Assembly: GCF_028307215.1 (NCBI RefSeq)
Contig: NZ_JAQMHV010000002.1
Coordinates: 124,001-188,000, forward strand
DNA: 64,000 nt
Source of the DNA: Falsirhodobacter sp. 20TX0035
GTDB taxonomy: Bacteria > Pseudomonadota > Alphaproteobacteria > Rhodobacterales > Rhodobacteraceae
Direction: 5' to 3'
Position numbers and translations under genes: made by a program. Below are positions 35,063-44,852 of this stretch, piece after piece; the stretch's first letter is position 1, and every line of letters begins with the position of its first letter. Under the pieces are notes generated by a model that made no database searches, was not told the origin of the DNA, and was given only the letters and a program-made list of their open reading frames with translations.

Positions 35063-36822
35063 CCCTTTTCATCGACACCCCCGACCCGCGCCCGATCCGC
35101 CGCATTCTGATCGCCAATCGCGGGGAAATCGCGCTTCGGATCATCCGCGCCTGCCGGGACGAAGGGATCGCCTCGGTCGCGATCTATGCCGATGCCGACC
35201 GGGACGCGCTGTTCGTGCGCGCCGCGGATGAGGCTTATGCCCTGAACGGCGACACGCCCGCCGACACCTATCTGAACGCGGCGAAGATCCTCGCGGTGGC
35301 CGCCACGGCGGGCGCGGACGCGGTGCATCCGGGCTATGGCTTCCTCTCCGAACGCGCGGATTTCGCGCAGGCGGTGCTGGACGCGGGGCTGGTCTGGATC
35401 GGCCCCGACCCGCAGGTGATCGACGCCCTGGGCGACAAGATCGAGGCGCGTCGGATCGCCGAAGCCGTGGGCGCCCCCCTTGTGGCCGGATCGCCCGGTC
35501 CGGTGACAGCAGCAGAAGCGCTAGCCTTTGCGCGCGATCACGGCCTGCCCCTGGCGATCAAGGCGGCCCATGGCGGCGGCGGGCGCGGCATGAAGGTCGC
35601 TTGGCGGCTGGAGGAGGTGGAGGAGCTGTTCGGCAGCGCCACGCGCGAGGCGGTCACGGCCTTTGGTCGGGGCGAATGCTTTGTCGAACAGTTCCTGAAC
35701 CGGCCCCGCCACATCGAGGCGCAGGTTCTGGCGGACTGCCACGGCACGGTGAAGGTGCTGGGCACGCGCGACTGCTCGCTTCAGCGGCGCAACCAGAAGC
35801 TGGTGGAGGAAGCGCCGGCGCCCTTCCTTGCCCCCGAGATGACGCAGCGCATCCTGGATGCCGCCCGCGACGTCTGCGCCAAGGCGGGCTACAGCGGTGC
35901 CGGCACGGTGGAGTTCCTGCTGTCCGAAAACGGCACCCTGTCCTTCCTGGAGGTCAACACCCGCCTTCAGGTCGAGCACCCCGTGACGGAGGAGACGACG
36001 GGCATCGACCTTGTCCGCGCGATGATCCGCGTGGCGGCGGGCGCGCGGCTGGTGGATGACACGACGCCGGCCCCGCGCGGCCATTCCATCGAATTCCGCA
36101 TCAACGCTGAGGATCCGGCGCGCGGCTTCCTGCCCACGCCCGGTCCGGTCACGCTGTGGGATGCGCCTTCCGGCCCCGGCGTGCGGATGGACAGCGGCGT
36201 GAGCACGGGCGGTCAGGTGGCGGCCAGTTTCGATTCCATGATGGCCAAGCTGATCGTGACCGGCGCCACGCGCGACGAGGCGCTGGCCCGCGCCGCACGC
36301 GCTTTGGCCGAATTTCGGGTGGAGGGCGTGGCCACGGTCATCCCCTTCCACCGCGCAGTGCTGCGCCAGCCCGACTTCCGGGCCGAGAACGGCGACTTCC
36401 GCGTCCACACCCGCTGGATCGAGACGGATTTCGCCGAAACGCTGGCCGCCGAACTGGCGGCGCATCCCCGTGTCACCCCGGCGCAGGGCACCCCCCTGCT
36501 GCGCGTCGCGATCGAGATCGACGGGCGGCGGCATGAACTGGGGCTGCCGCAGGGGCTTCTGTCCGCCCTGCCCAGCGGGCCCGCGGCTTTGGACGCCGCC
36601 CCCATGCCGGCCGAAGGCACGGTCACGGCGCCCGTGTCCGGCACGCTGAGCCTTTGGCAGGTGGAGGATGGTGCCGAGGTGGCGGAAGGCGACGTCATCG
36701 CCGTGATGGAGGCGATGAAGATGGAGACCCGGATCGAGGCGCCGAAGGCGGGTCGGGTGGAGCGTCTGGCCGCGCAGGGCGACCTTCTGGCCTTCGACGC
36801 GCCCCTTGCGCGCATCGTCTGA
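35059..36822 (+). CDS. Biotin carboxylase fused to biotin carboxyl carrier domain
   Basis: 587 residues. Biotin carboxylase part (about 14-460): [23 protein letters not shown]-grasp loop GGGGRGMKV and [18 protein letters not shown] part (about 510-587): the biotinylation site EAMKMET with Lys554. Such BC-BCCP fusions usually partner a carboxyltransferase, but none is encoded nearby; the only structural relative of a carboxyltransferase is the PxpBC fusion just upstream. Overlaps pxpBC as ATGA and is the last coupled gene of the operon. It may be a subunit of a biotin-dependent carboxylase acting on 5-oxoproline or another lactam/amide; inference. Confidence 0.9.
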   Translation: MTLFIDTPDPRPIRRILIANRGEIALRIIRACRDEGIASVAIYADADRDALFVRAADEAYALNGDTPADTYLNAAKILAVAATAGADAVHPGYGFLSERADFAQAVLDAGLVWIGPDPQVIDALGDKIEARRIAEAVGAPLVAGSPGPVTAAEALAFARDHGLPLAIKAAHGGGGRGMKVAWRLEEVEELFGSATREAVTAFGRGECFVEQFLNRPRHIEAQVLADCHGTVKVLGTRDCSLQRRNQKLVEEAPAPFLAPEMTQRILDAARDVCAKAGYSGAGTVEFLLSENGTLSFLEVNTRLQVEHPVTEETTGIDLVRAMIRVAAGARLVDDTTPAPRGHSIEFRINAEDPARGFLPTPGPVTLWDAPSGPGVRMDSGVSTGGQVAASFDSMMAKLIVTGATRDEALARAARALAEFRVEGVATVIPFHRAVLRQPDFRAENGDFRVHTRWIETDFAETLAAELAAHPRVTPAQGTPLLRVAIEIDGRRHELGLPQGLLSALPSGPAALDAAPMPAEGTVTAPVSGTLSLWQVEDGAEVAEGDVIAVMEAMKMETRIEAPKAGRVERLAAQGDLLAFDAPLARIV

Positions 36823-36870
36823 CCGGGGACGTGGATTGACTTGGGCGGGGTGCGGAACGATCCTGCGCGG

Positions 36871-37575
36871 ATGACCGACATCGACGACTGGCTGACCGCA
36901 CCCGCCCCGTTCCACCGCAAGAACGCCGCCGAGCTTGTGTTCGAGGAGCTGCGCGACGCCATTCTGGCCGGGCGGTTCCCTGTGGGCAGCCGCCTTCCGT
37001 CCGAAACGCGTCTGGCGCTGAAATACCGCGTCAGCCGCCCCATCGTGCGTGAGGCGTTGCGGTCCTTGCAGACGCTGGGCCTGACGCAGACCCGGACCGG
37101 CAGCGGCACCTATGTGCTGGCGCCGCCGGACCGCAGCTATGGCCGCTATTCCGCGCGCGATCTGGCCGAAGCCCGCCCCTGCGTGGAGGTTCCGGCGGCG
37201 GGCCTTGCCGCGCTGCGCCGCACCGGTGATCAGCTGGCCGGCCTTCTGGCGCTGTGCGAGCGGATGGAGCGTGAGGAGGATCACGACCTCTGGGTGCGGC
37301 TGGATTCCGATTTTCATGCGCTGATCGCGGAAAGCTCGCAGAACGCCGTCTTCGCCGGGGTGGTGGCGGATGCGCGGGAATCCTTGATGCGGCAATCCAG
37401 CCTTCTGAACGTGATGGAGGCGCGGCGCGACGCCTCCAACATCGAGCACCGCGTCATCGCCGAGGCGATCCGCGACGAGCGGCGGGAGGCGGCCGAAACG
37501 GCAATGCGCGATCATCTGGACAAGGTGGGGCAGGTGGTGGCGCGCCTTGGGACCGGCGCGCTGCGCGAGGGCTGA
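36871..37575 (+). CDS. GntR-family (FadR/FCD-type) regulator
   Basis: 234 residues from ATG 36871 (TTG 36841 is an upstream in-frame option; no strong ribosome-binding site for either). Winged HTH at about 20-85 (SRLPSETRLALKYRVSRPIVREALRSL in pieces, then TRTGSGTYV) and an FCD domain with metal-ligand pattern (DSDFHALIAESSQN, EHRVIAEAI). It begins 48 bp after the biotin carboxylase gene and ends 97 bp before the amino-acid permease; a perfect palindrome over the -10 of that permease promoter suggests it represses permease-asparaginase. Confidence 0.85.
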   Translation: MTDIDDWLTAPAPFHRKNAAELVFEELRDAILAGRFPVGSRLPSETRLALKYRVSRPIVREALRSLQTLGLTQTRTGSGTYVLAPPDRSYGRYSARDLAEARPCVEVPAAGLAALRRTGDQLAGLLALCERMEREEDHDLWVRLDSDFHALIAESSQNAVFAGVVADARESLMRQSSLLNVMEARRDASNIEHRVIAEAIRDERREAAETAMRDHLDKVGQVVARLGTGALREG

Positions 37576-37587
37576 CCTCCATTTTCC

Positions 37588-37624
37588 TTGACGCCAAACG
37601 TCCCCCTTTCTACAGGAAACCTGT
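37588..37624 (+). promoter_or_regulatory. Promoter and overlapping palindromic operator of the permease-asparaginase operon
   Basis: TTGACG (37588-37593) and TACAGG (37611-37616) are 17 bp apart. The perfect palindrome ACAGG-AAA-CCTGT (37612-37624) overlaps the -10, the classic place for a repressor. The neighbouring GntR product (36871-37575) is the obvious candidate. Confidence 0.5.
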
Positions 37625-37672
37625 CATGCAGCTTTGCAGGAACACCTACGCCGGACGAACCGAGGGGACAGG

Positions 37673-39133
37673 ATGCGGAAACAGGACAGCGGGGCGGGCA
37701 CCGTGCTTGCCAACGAGGACGCGGGTTATCACAAGGGGCTGAAACCCCGGCAGATCCAGATGATCGCCATTGGCGGTGCCATCGGGACGGGGCTGTTCCT
37801 GGGCGCCGGCGGGCGGCTGAACGCGGCCGGGCCGTCGCTGGTGCTGGTGTACGCGCTGTGCGGATTCTTCGCCTTCCTCGTGCTGCGTGCACTGGGCGAG
37901 TTGATCATGCACCGGCCCACCTCCGGTTCGTTCGTGTCCTATGCGCGGGAGTTCTATGGAGAGAAGCTCGCCTTCGTGGCGGGCTGGATGTACTGGCTGA
38001 ACTGGGCCATGACCTCCGTCGCGGATGTGACGGCCGTCGCCCTCTACATGAACTTCTTCAAGGCCTATGTGCCGTGGCTGGCCGGGATCGACCAGTGGAT
38101 GTTCGCGCTGGCTGCGCTGATCCTTGTGCTGGCGATGAACATGCTGTCCGTGAAGGTGTTCGGAGAGATGGAGTTCTGGTTCAGCGTCATCAAGGTGCTG
38201 GCGCTGGTCACCTTCCTGGCCGTGGGCATCTGGTTCGTCGTGACAGGCACACCCATCGACGGCCACGTGCCCGGTTTCGCCACCATCACCGAATTCGGGG
38301 GCTTCTTCCCCAATGGGGTACTGCCCGCGCTGATCGTGATCCAGGGGGTCGTGTTCGCCTATGCCTCGATCGAGCTGATCGGCACCACGGCGGGCGAGAC
38401 GGAGGATCCGCGCAAGGTCATGCCGCGCGCCATCCGCACCGTGGTCCTGCGGCTGATCGTGTTCTACGTGGGGTCGGTCTTCCTGCTGTCGCTGCTGCTG
38501 CCGCACACAGCCTATGTGTCCGGGCAAAGCCCGTTCGTGACCTTCTTCGGGCGGATCGGCGTGCAGGGCGCGGACGTGATCATGAACCTCGTGGTGCTGA
38601 CGGCGGTCATCTCCTCTCTGAACGCGGGGTTGTATTCGACGGGGCGCATCCTGCATTCCATGGCCATGTCGGGATCGGCCCCGGCGGCGTTGGCGCGGAT
38701 GAACCGGGCGGGCGTGCCTTATGGCGGGATCGCGGTCACCGCCGCCGTGACGGTGCTGGGCGTTGCGCTGAACGCCGTCGTGCCCGCCGCCGCGTTCGAG
38801 ATCGCGCTGAACGTCGCGGCCCTTGGGATCATCACGGCCTGGGGCACCATCGTGCTGTGCCAGCTGAAGCTGTGGCACCTGTCGCGCAAGGGCGTGATCG
38901 CACGGCCGGAGTTCCGGATGTTCGGCGCCCCCGTGACCGGCGTGCTGACGCTGGGCTTCCTGGCCGCCGTGGTCGTGCTGATGGCCTTCGACTATCCCAT
39001 CGGCACCTGGACTGTCGCCTCGCTGGTGGTGATCGTTCCGGTTCTGGTGTTGGGCTGGTTCCTGATGCGGGACCGCATCTGGCGCATCGCGGCCGAACAG
39101 GGCCGTGACCGCGACCATCTGGATCTGAGCTGA
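37673..39133 (+). CDS. ansP: APC-superfamily amino-acid permease, probable L-asparagine permease
   Basis: 486 residues, twelve hydrophobic segments. The amino-acid transporter signature is at the start ([26 protein letters not shown]), with the [22 protein letters not shown] region and [21 protein letters not shown] in the cytoplasmic loop, all typical of AnsP/GabP/AroP-type permeases. Coupling to asparaginase (TGATG overlap at 39131-39135) supports asparagine as substrate. ATG 37673 follows a GAGGGGACAGG purine tract. Preceded by a promoter with an overlapping palindrome. Confidence 0.85.
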   Translation: MRKQDSGAGTVLANEDAGYHKGLKPRQIQMIAIGGAIGTGLFLGAGGRLNAAGPSLVLVYALCGFFAFLVLRALGELIMHRPTSGSFVSYAREFYGEKLAFVAGWMYWLNWAMTSVADVTAVALYMNFFKAYVPWLAGIDQWMFALAALILVLAMNMLSVKVFGEMEFWFSVIKVLALVTFLAVGIWFVVTGTPIDGHVPGFATITEFGGFFPNGVLPALIVIQGVVFAYASIELIGTTAGETEDPRKVMPRAIRTVVLRLIVFYVGSVFLLSLLLPHTAYVSGQSPFVTFFGRIGVQGADVIMNLVVLTAVISSLNAGLYSTGRILHSMAMSGSAPAALARMNRAGVPYGGIAVTAAVTVLGVALNAVVPAAAFEIALNVAALGIITAWGTIVLCQLKLWHLSRKGVIARPEFRMFGAPVTGVLTLGFLAAVVVLMAFDYPIGTWTVASLVVIVPVLVLGWFLMRDRIWRIAAEQGRDRDHLDLS

Positions 39134-40074
39134 TGGCGGGCGCGGGCCTTCCGCCCCTGGTCGCGGTGATCGCCACCGGGGGCACCATCGCCAGCCGCCG
39201 CGATGTCGACGGATCCAGCACGCCGGATCTGGACGGCGGGGCGCTTCTGGCGCGGCTGCGGGATCTGCCGCCGGTGCGCCTGCGGCCGGTGGACCTGTTC
39301 GCGCGGGATTCATCCACACTTGGACTGGCAGAGATGCAGGCCATCAGCGACGCCGTGGGCGCGCAGCTGGCCGATCCCGAGGTGGCGGGCGTCGTGATCC
39401 TGCACGGCACGGATTCGATGGAGGAGACGTCGCTTCTCGTCTCCCTCCAGCATCGGGCGCGGTGCCCCGTGGTGTTCACGGGGGCGCAGTTCACCGACGA
39501 TCATCCGCAGGCGGACGGCCCGGCCAACATGGCGGCGGCCATCCGCAAGGCGCTGTCGCCGGAGGCAGGCGTGCATCTAGTCTTCGGCGGGCGCGACATG
39601 CCGGTCTGGGGGATCCACAAGCACAGTGCGGACGATCCCGACGCCTTCCGCCCCTGCGGTGCCAACGCCGAAGGGCCTTGGGATGTGCATCTGCCGGCCT
39701 CGGTGGCGGGCCTGCGGGTCGCCCTCGTGGCGGTCGCCCCGGGTGGGGATGCGCTGCACATCGAGGCGAGTCTGGCCGCCGGGGCACATGGCATCGTCCT
39801 CGTGGCGCTCGGTTCCGGCAATGCCACGCCGGCGGTGGTCGCGGCGGTGCGGAGGTGCGTGGAAGTCGGGGTGCCGGTCGTCACCTCCAGCCGCGTGCCG
39901 CAGGGGCGGCTGGCGGCAGGATATGGCGGCGGCGGTGGCGGGCACGATCTGGTGCAGGCCGGCGCGCTGCACGCCGCACGGCTGCGGCCGGGGCAGGCGC
40001 GGATCCTGCTGGCCGCGCTGATCGCCGAAGACCGGGTCGGCTCGCTGGGGCCGCAGCTGTTCGGACACCCCTAA
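39133..40074 (+). CDS. L-asparaginase
   Basis: 313 residues. Both asparaginase threonine motifs are present: ATGGTIAS (14-21) with the nucleophilic Thr, and HGTDSMEET (about 94-102) with the second Thr/Asp. There is no signal peptide, so it should be cytoplasmic (type I-like), deamidating imported asparagine to aspartate and ammonia. The C-terminal Gly run ([12 protein letters not shown]) replaces a usual YGGGGGG-containing loop of this branch. Start codon overlaps the permease stop. Confidence 0.9.
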   Translation: MAGAGLPPLVAVIATGGTIASRRDVDGSSTPDLDGGALLARLRDLPPVRLRPVDLFARDSSTLGLAEMQAISDAVGAQLADPEVAGVVILHGTDSMEETSLLVSLQHRARCPVVFTGAQFTDDHPQADGPANMAAAIRKALSPEAGVHLVFGGRDMPVWGIHKHSADDPDAFRPCGANAEGPWDVHLPASVAGLRVALVAVAPGGDALHIEASLAAGAHGIVLVALGSGNATPAVVAAVRRCVEVGVPVVTSSRVPQGRLAAGYGGGGGGHDLVQAGALHAARLRPGQARILLAALIAEDRVGSLGPQLFGHP

Positions 40075-40078
40075 GACA

Positions 40079-40120
40079 CCGGGCCCTGTGCAGGAAGCGG
40101 GGCCCGGCCGATACTTTTTT
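40079..40120 (+). terminator. Intrinsic terminator after asparaginase
   Basis: Perfect 8-bp GC stem CCGGGCCC (40079-40086) / GGGCCCGG (40100-40107), loop 13, then T6 at 40115-40120 after a 7-base gap. Best intrinsic-terminator candidate of the window. Confidence 0.6.
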
Positions 40121-40216
40121 CCCGCCCCGTCCGATTTTGCATCAGCCCGTCACGAAAGACGTTTACTTCCCTTCGTTCCCGCGCCAGCACAATTGGCAGC
40201 ACGAAAGGAGAGTCAG

Positions 40217-41254
40217 ATGAAAGCGCTGGTTCTGGAGGAGAAGGGCAAACTTGCCCTGCGGGATTTCGAAAGCCCGGAGGCTCTTGGCCCGAAGGATGTC
40301 CGCATCAAGGTCCACACTGTCGGGATCTGCGGGTCCGACGTTCATTACTACACCCACGGCAAGATCGGCCACTTCGTGGTGAACGAGCCCATGGTGCTGG
40401 GGCACGAGGCGTCGGGCACTGTGATCGAGTGCGGCGCAGACGTGTCCCACCTGAAGCCCGGCGATCGCGTGTGCATGGAGCCGGGGATCCCCGATCCCAC
40501 CTCGCGCGCGTCGAAGCTGGGGTTGTACAACGTCGATCCGTCCGTCCGCTTCTGGGCGACGCCGCCGATCCACGGTTGCCTGATGCCCGAGGTGATCCAC
40601 CCCGCCGCCTTCACCTACAAGTTGCCGGACGCCGTCAGCTTTGCCGAAGGCGCAATGGTCGAACCCTTCGCCATCGGCATGCAGGCGGCCCTGCGCGCGC
40701 GCATCCAGCCCGGCGACACGGCGGTGGTCACGGGCGCAGGCCCCATCGGCATGATGGTGGCGCTGGCGGCGCTGGCGGGCGGTTGCGCCCGGGTGATCGT
40801 GGCGGATCTGGCCCAGCCCAAGCTGGACATCATCGGCGCCTATGACGGGATCGAGGCGGTGAACATCCGCAACACCTCGCTGCCCGACGCGGTGGCAGCG
40901 GCGACCGACGGCTGGGGCGCGGACATCGTCTTCGAATGTTCGGGCGCGGCGCCGGCCATCCTAGGCATGGCAAAGCTGGCCCGTCCGGGCGGGGCCATCG
41001 TTCTGGTGGGCATGCCGGTCGATCCCGTGCCCGTGGACATCGTGGGCCTTCAGGCCAAGGAGCTGCGGCTGGAAACGGTGTTCCGCTATGCCAACGTCTA
41101 CGACCGCGCCATCTCGCTCATGGCGTCGGGGAAAGTGGATCTGAAGCCGTTGATCTCCGCCTCCATCCCGTTCGCCGAGAGCGTGGCCGGCTTCGACCGC
41201 GCGGTCGAGGCGCGCGAGACCGACGTGAAGCTGCAGATCGTCCTGCCGCAGTGA
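40217..41254 (+). CDS. Zinc-dependent polyol dehydrogenase, probable xylitol dehydrogenase
   Basis: 345 residues of the medium-chain dehydrogenase family. Catalytic zinc ligands: Cys38 ([10 protein letters not shown]), His63-Glu64 (GHEASG) and the Glu of [11 protein letters not shown] fold GAGPIGMM. The four-Cys structural zinc lobe is absent and replaced by [21 protein letters not shown], as in bacterial xylitol dehydrogenases. It oxidises xylitol to D-xylulose (or D-sorbitol/arabitol). AAAGGAGAG lies 5 bases before ATG 40217. It precedes the AraC-transporter-ribitol operon by 181 bp with a hairpin between. Confidence 0.85.
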   Translation: MKALVLEEKGKLALRDFESPEALGPKDVRIKVHTVGICGSDVHYYTHGKIGHFVVNEPMVLGHEASGTVIECGADVSHLKPGDRVCMEPGIPDPTSRASKLGLYNVDPSVRFWATPPIHGCLMPEVIHPAAFTYKLPDAVSFAEGAMVEPFAIGMQAALRARIQPGDTAVVTGAGPIGMMVALAALAGGCARVIVADLAQPKLDIIGAYDGIEAVNIRNTSLPDAVAAATDGWGADIVFECSGAAPAILGMAKLARPGGAIVLVGMPVDPVPVDIVGLQAKELRLETVFRYANVYDRAISLMASGKVDLKPLISASIPFAESVAGFDRAVEARETDVKLQIVLPQ

Positions 41255-41260
41255 CCCGTG

Positions 41261-41287
41261 GCGGGCGGCATGAATGGCGCCGCCCGC
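41261..41287 (+). terminator. Hairpin after the xylitol dehydrogenase gene
   Basis: Perfect 9-bp arms GCGGGCGGC (41261-41269) and GCCGCCCGC (41279-41287), 6 bases after the stop codon. A T5 tract occurs only 21 bases later. Confidence 0.5.
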
Positions 41288-41305
41288 AACCGATCCTCTA
41301 CCAAC

Positions 41306-41327
41306 ACTTTTTATGCAAAAAAGTATC
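41306..41327. promoter_or_regulatory. AT-rich dyad upstream of the AraC gene
   Basis: ACTTTTT (41306-41312) and AAAAAGT (41318-41324) form a perfect 7-bp dyad. On the minus strand 41327-41317 reads GATACTTTTTT, identical to 40110-40120 upstream of the xylitol dehydrogenase gene. Possible shared regulator site for the two transcription units; could be chance or terminator debris. Confidence 0.35.
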
Positions 41328-41435
41328 ATCGATGTCTTTGCGATGACGTAGAGCGCGTGTCGCAAAACCGTTAGGTTCTCCCTCACTGCCCACGACATCG
41401 GAGGGGATGGCGCGGGCGGGAGTGGAGGAGACACG

Positions 41436-42395
41436 ATGCAGCCCGACCTGGAACTGGTCCATATTCGCAAAGGCGAAAGCTTTGCCGCGTGGATGCACGG
41501 CTATCCGTTCCGGACGGTGCGGTGGCATTATCATCCCGAATACGAAATCCATCTGGTCGTCGCCACGTCGGGCAAGTTCTACGTGGGTGATTTCGCGGGA
41601 AGATTCGGCCCCGGCCAGCTGATCATGACCGGCCCCAACCTGCCGCAGAACTGGATTTCCGACATTGCGCCCGGCGAGGTCGTGACCGCCCGTTCCTTTG
41701 TCATCCAGTTCCCCGAAAGCTTCATCGACACCGCCTGCGCCACCGTGCCCGAGGCGGAGGCGATCCGCCCGCTTCTGGACCGCAGCCATCGCGGGTTGCT
41801 GTTCGACATGGCCACCAGCGACGCGGTCCGCCCCCTGATGGTGCGGCTGGTCGAAGCGCGGGGCCTGAAGCGCATGGCGCTGTTCTGGGAGATCCTTGAT
41901 CACCTGTCGAACGCGCCGCATCCGGAGGTTCTGGCCAGCCTCAGCTACGAGCTGGACCTTGGCAAGCTGACGCAGGGCGGCGTCAACCGCGCCATCGCCC
42001 ACCTGCGCGAGAACCTGACCGAGAGCATCGACGAAAAGGAGCTGGCCGATCTGGTCGGCCACAGCCCGAGCGCGTTTTCCCGTGCCTTCAAGCGGCACAC
42101 GGGATCGACCCTTGTCCGCTACAAGAACCAGTTGCGGGTGGACCTTGCCTGCCAGATGCTGCTGACCCGCCCCAACGTGAAGGTTTCGGAGATCTGCTTC
42201 GAGGTGGGGTTCGGCAACCTGTCCAATTTCAATCGCCATTTCCTGAAGCTGAAGGGCATGTCCCCTTCGCAGTTCCGTTCCACCTTCGCCGCCAACGGCG
42301 ATCCGGTGGGCGATCAGGGTTCACAGGTTCGGACGATGTCGTCCAACGGCGGGCGCGTGCCCGTCACGGTCCAAGAGGGAGGAGCTTTCGGATGA
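41436..42395 (+). CDS. AraC-family regulator of the pentitol operon
   Basis: 319 residues: N-terminal cupin-like sensor (VRWHYHPEYEIHLVV at about 29-43) and C-terminal double HTH (about 190-285: VNRAIAHLRENLTESIDEKELADLVGHSPSAFSRAFKRHTG in pieces, then SEICFEVGFGNLSNFNRHFLK). GGAGGAGA lies 5 bases before ATG 41436. Its stop overlaps the binding-protein start (ATGA), so regulator and transporter are one operon. Likely activated by a pentitol such as ribitol, xylitol or arabitol. Confidence 0.88.
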   Translation: MQPDLELVHIRKGESFAAWMHGYPFRTVRWHYHPEYEIHLVVATSGKFYVGDFAGRFGPGQLIMTGPNLPQNWISDIAPGEVVTARSFVIQFPESFIDTACATVPEAEAIRPLLDRSHRGLLFDMATSDAVRPLMVRLVEARGLKRMALFWEILDHLSNAPHPEVLASLSYELDLGKLTQGGVNRAIAHLRENLTESIDEKELADLVGHSPSAFSRAFKRHTGSTLVRYKNQLRVDLACQMLLTRPNVKVSEICFEVGFGNLSNFNRHFLKLKGMSPSQFRSTFAANGDPVGDQGSQVRTMSSNGGRVPVTVQEGGAFG

Positions 42396-43300
42396 AGAAG
42401 ACACTTTGCACCGCGTCGGCCATGGTGCTGGCGCTGGCCGCCGCCCCGGCGATGGCCCAGGACGGCCTGAAGATCGGCATGTCGTTCCAGGAAATGAACA
42501 ACCCCTACTTCGTGTCCATGCAGGAGGCGCTGAACGAAGCGGCCGAAAGCATCGGTGCCGAGGTGGTGGTCACAGACGCGGCCCATGACGTGGCCAAGCA
42601 GATCTCGGACATCGAGGACATGCTGCAGCAGGGCATCGACATCCTGCTGATCAACCCGACCGACAGCGCCGGCGTGGAATCGGCCGTGACGATGGCCAAG
42701 GCGCAGGACGTGGTCGTCGTCGCCGTGGACGCGCAGGCCAACGGCCCGGTCGACACCTTCGTCGGTTCGAAGAACCGCGACGCCGGCTACATGTCCTGCA
42801 AGTACCTCGCGGACGAACTGGACGGCAAGGGCGAGGTCGCGATCCTGGACGGCATCCCCGTCGTTCCGATCCTGGAGCGCGTGGAAGGCTGCAAGGCCGC
42901 CTTCGCCGAATATGAGGGCATCACGCTGGTCGACACCCAGAACGGCCGTCAGGACCGTTCGGTCGCGCTTGGCGTGGTGGAGAACATGATCCAGTCGCAC
43001 GCGGATCTGGCCGGCATCTTCTCGGTCAACGATGGTGGCGCGATGGGTGCGCTGGCCGCGATCCAGGGATCGGGCCGCGACATCAAGCTGACCTCGGTCG
43101 ACGGGGCGCCGGAAGCCGTGAAGGCCATCGCGGACGGCGGGCCGTTCATCGAGACGACGGCGCAGTTCCCGCGCGATCAGGTCCGCGTGGGTCTGGCCAT
43201 GGCGCTGGCACAGACCTGGGGCGCGCGTGTCGTGCCGAAGGCCGTGCCGATCGACGTGCGCGTGGTCGATGCGGAAAACGCCGCCGACTTCGCCTGGTAA
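42392..43300 (+). CDS. Sugar/polyol ABC importer, periplasmic binding protein
   Basis: 302 residues, type-I periplasmic-binding protein (RbsB-like): signal peptide ending AMAQ, then [34 protein letters not shown] and [14 protein letters not shown]. Gene neighbours (ribitol dehydrogenase, D-ribulokinase, L-xylulose reductase, xylitol dehydrogenase) indicate a pentitol ligand. Start in an ATGA overlap with the AraC gene. A 10-bp perfect GC hairpin follows the stop. Confidence 0.87.
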   Translation: MKKTLCTASAMVLALAAAPAMAQDGLKIGMSFQEMNNPYFVSMQEALNEAAESIGAEVVVTDAAHDVAKQISDIEDMLQQGIDILLINPTDSAGVESAVTMAKAQDVVVVAVDAQANGPVDTFVGSKNRDAGYMSCKYLADELDGKGEVAILDGIPVVPILERVEGCKAAFAEYEGITLVDTQNGRQDRSVALGVVENMIQSHADLAGIFSVNDGGAMGALAAIQGSGRDIKLTSVDGAPEAVKAIADGGPFIETTAQFPRDQVRVGLAMALAQTWGARVVPKAVPIDVRVVDAENAADFAW

Positions 43301-43307
43301 GCCCATC

Positions 43308-43333
43308 GGCGCCGCCCCCTGCCGGGCGGCGCC
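43308..43333 (+). repeat. Intercistronic hairpin between binding protein and ATPase genes
   Basis: Perfect 10-bp arms GGCGCCGCCC (43308-43317) and GGGCGGCGCC (43324-43333), loop 6, starting 8 bases after the binding-protein stop. Comparable hairpins follow chvE and tctC. Confidence 0.6.
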
Positions 43334-43352
43334 ACCCCAACCGGAGGCAGTC

Positions 43353-44852
43353 ATGCTGGAACTGAACGGCATCAAGAAAAGCTTCGGCCCGGTTCAGGTG
43401 CTGCATGGCGTCGACCTGACCGTGCGCGGTGGAGAGGTCCACGCCCTTCTGGGCGAGAACGGGGCGGGCAAGTCCACGCTGATGAAGATCGTCAGCGGCA
43501 TCCTGCAACCGAGCGAGGGCACCATCCGCGTGGACGGGCAGGAGCGCACCTTTGCCGATTACGATGCCGCCATCGAGGCAGGCATCGGCATCGTGTTTCA
43601 GGAATTCAGCCTGATCCCCTATCTGAACGCCGTCGACAACATGTTCCTGGCGCGTGAGAAGCGCACCCGCCTGGGCCTTCTGAACCGCCGCGCGATGCGC
43701 GAGCGGGCCCGCATGATCCTTGGCCGACTGGGGGTGACCATTCCGCTGGACGTGCCGGTGGCCCGCCTGTCGGTGGCCGAACAGCAGTTCGTGGAGATCG
43801 CGAAGGCCCTGTCGCTTGAAGCCCGCATCCTCGTGCTGGACGAACCCACGGCGACGCTGACGCCCGACGAGGTGGAGCATCTGTTCACCGTCATGCGCGA
43901 ACTGCGCCGTCAGGGCGTGGCCATCGTCTTCATCTCGCACCATCTGGAAGAGATCTTCGAGATCTGCGACCGCATCACCGTCCTGCGCGACGGCTCGTTC
44001 GTCGCCACCTGCGCCGTGGCCGACACCGACACCGACCGGCTGGTGGAGATGATGGTCGGCCGCCGGATCGAGAACAGCTTTCCGCCGAAGCCCGCCCACA
44101 TCCCGGCCGAGATCGTGCTGGACTGCGAGGAGGTGCAGCTGCGCAAGAACGGCCCCGTATCCTCGTTCCAGCTGCGCAAGGGGGAGATTCTGGGCTTCGC
44201 GGGCCTTGTCGGTTCGGGCCGGACGGAAACCGCGCTGGCCATGCTGGGGGCGTTTCCCGCGGCCCGCTGCCGGGTCCGCGTCGACGGGCAGGAGATGCGG
44301 TTCCGCGAACCGGCCGACGGGCTGGCGCATGGCATCGGCCTTCTGCCCGAAAGCCGCAAGGAACAGGGGCTGATCACCAGCTTCTCGATCCTGCAGAACA
44401 TCTCGTTGAACAACTATGGCAAGTATCGCAGGAACCACTGGTTCATCGACCTGAAAGCCGAACGCGCCGCGACCGCGGACGCCATGCGGAACGTGCGTGT
44501 GAAGGCACAGGGGCCCGACGCGCGGATCGACACCCTGTCGGGCGGCAACCAGCAGAAGGTCGTGATCGCGCGCTGGCTGAACCATCAGACCAAGGTGCTG
44601 ATCTTCGACGAACCGACGCGCGGCATCGACGTGGGCGCCAAGGCCGAAATCTATGCCCTGATGCGCCAGTACACGGCTCAGGGCCATTCGATCATCATGA
44701 TCTCGTCCGAGCTGCCGGAGGTGATCGGCATGTCCGACCGCGTCTGCGTGTTCAAGGGCGGCGGAATCGTCGCCACGGTCGAGGGCGGGCACATCAATTC
44801 AGAGGACATCATGACACACGCCACCACGGGGAGGACCCAGAATGTCGCATGA
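43353..44852 (+). CDS. Sugar/polyol ABC importer, ATP-binding protein
   Basis: 499 residues, duplicated RbsA/MglA-type ATPase. First half Walker [10 protein letters not shown] (about 36-44), signature-like [15 protein letters not shown] and Walker [12 protein letters not shown]; second half degenerate P-loop GLVGSGRTE, signature LSGGNQQKV and [19 protein letters not shown] precedes ATG 43353; the in-frame upstream extension to 43227 covers the binding-protein gene and is not real. Overlaps the permease by 11 bases. Confidence 0.92.
   Translation: MLELNGIKKSFGPVQVLHGVDLTVRGGEVHALLGENGAGKSTLMKIVSGILQPSEGTIRVDGQERTFADYDAAIEAGIGIVFQEFSLIPYLNAVDNMFLAREKRTRLGLLNRRAMRERARMILGRLGVTIPLDVPVARLSVAEQQFVEIAKALSLEARILVLDEPTATLTPDEVEHLFTVMRELRRQGVAIVFISHHLEEIFEICDRITVLRDGSFVATCAVADTDTDRLVEMMVGRRIENSFPPKPAHIPAEIVLDCEEVQLRKNGPVSSFQLRKGEILGFAGLVGSGRTETALAMLGAFPAARCRVRVDGQEMRFREPADGLAHGIGLLPESRKEQGLITSFSILQNISLNNYGKYRRNHWFIDLKAERAATADAMRNVRVKAQGPDARIDTLSGGNQQKVVIARWLNHQTKVLIFDEPTRGIDVGAKAEIYALMRQYTAQGHSIIMISSELPEVIGMSDRVCVFKGGGIVATVEGGHINSEDIMTHATTGRTQNVA

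Noticed and set aside
36836-36871. Leaderless promoter of the second GntR gene (TTGACT then GATCCT)
   Set aside because: The -10 is too poor and no independent support exists; transcription from the pxp operon is equally possible.
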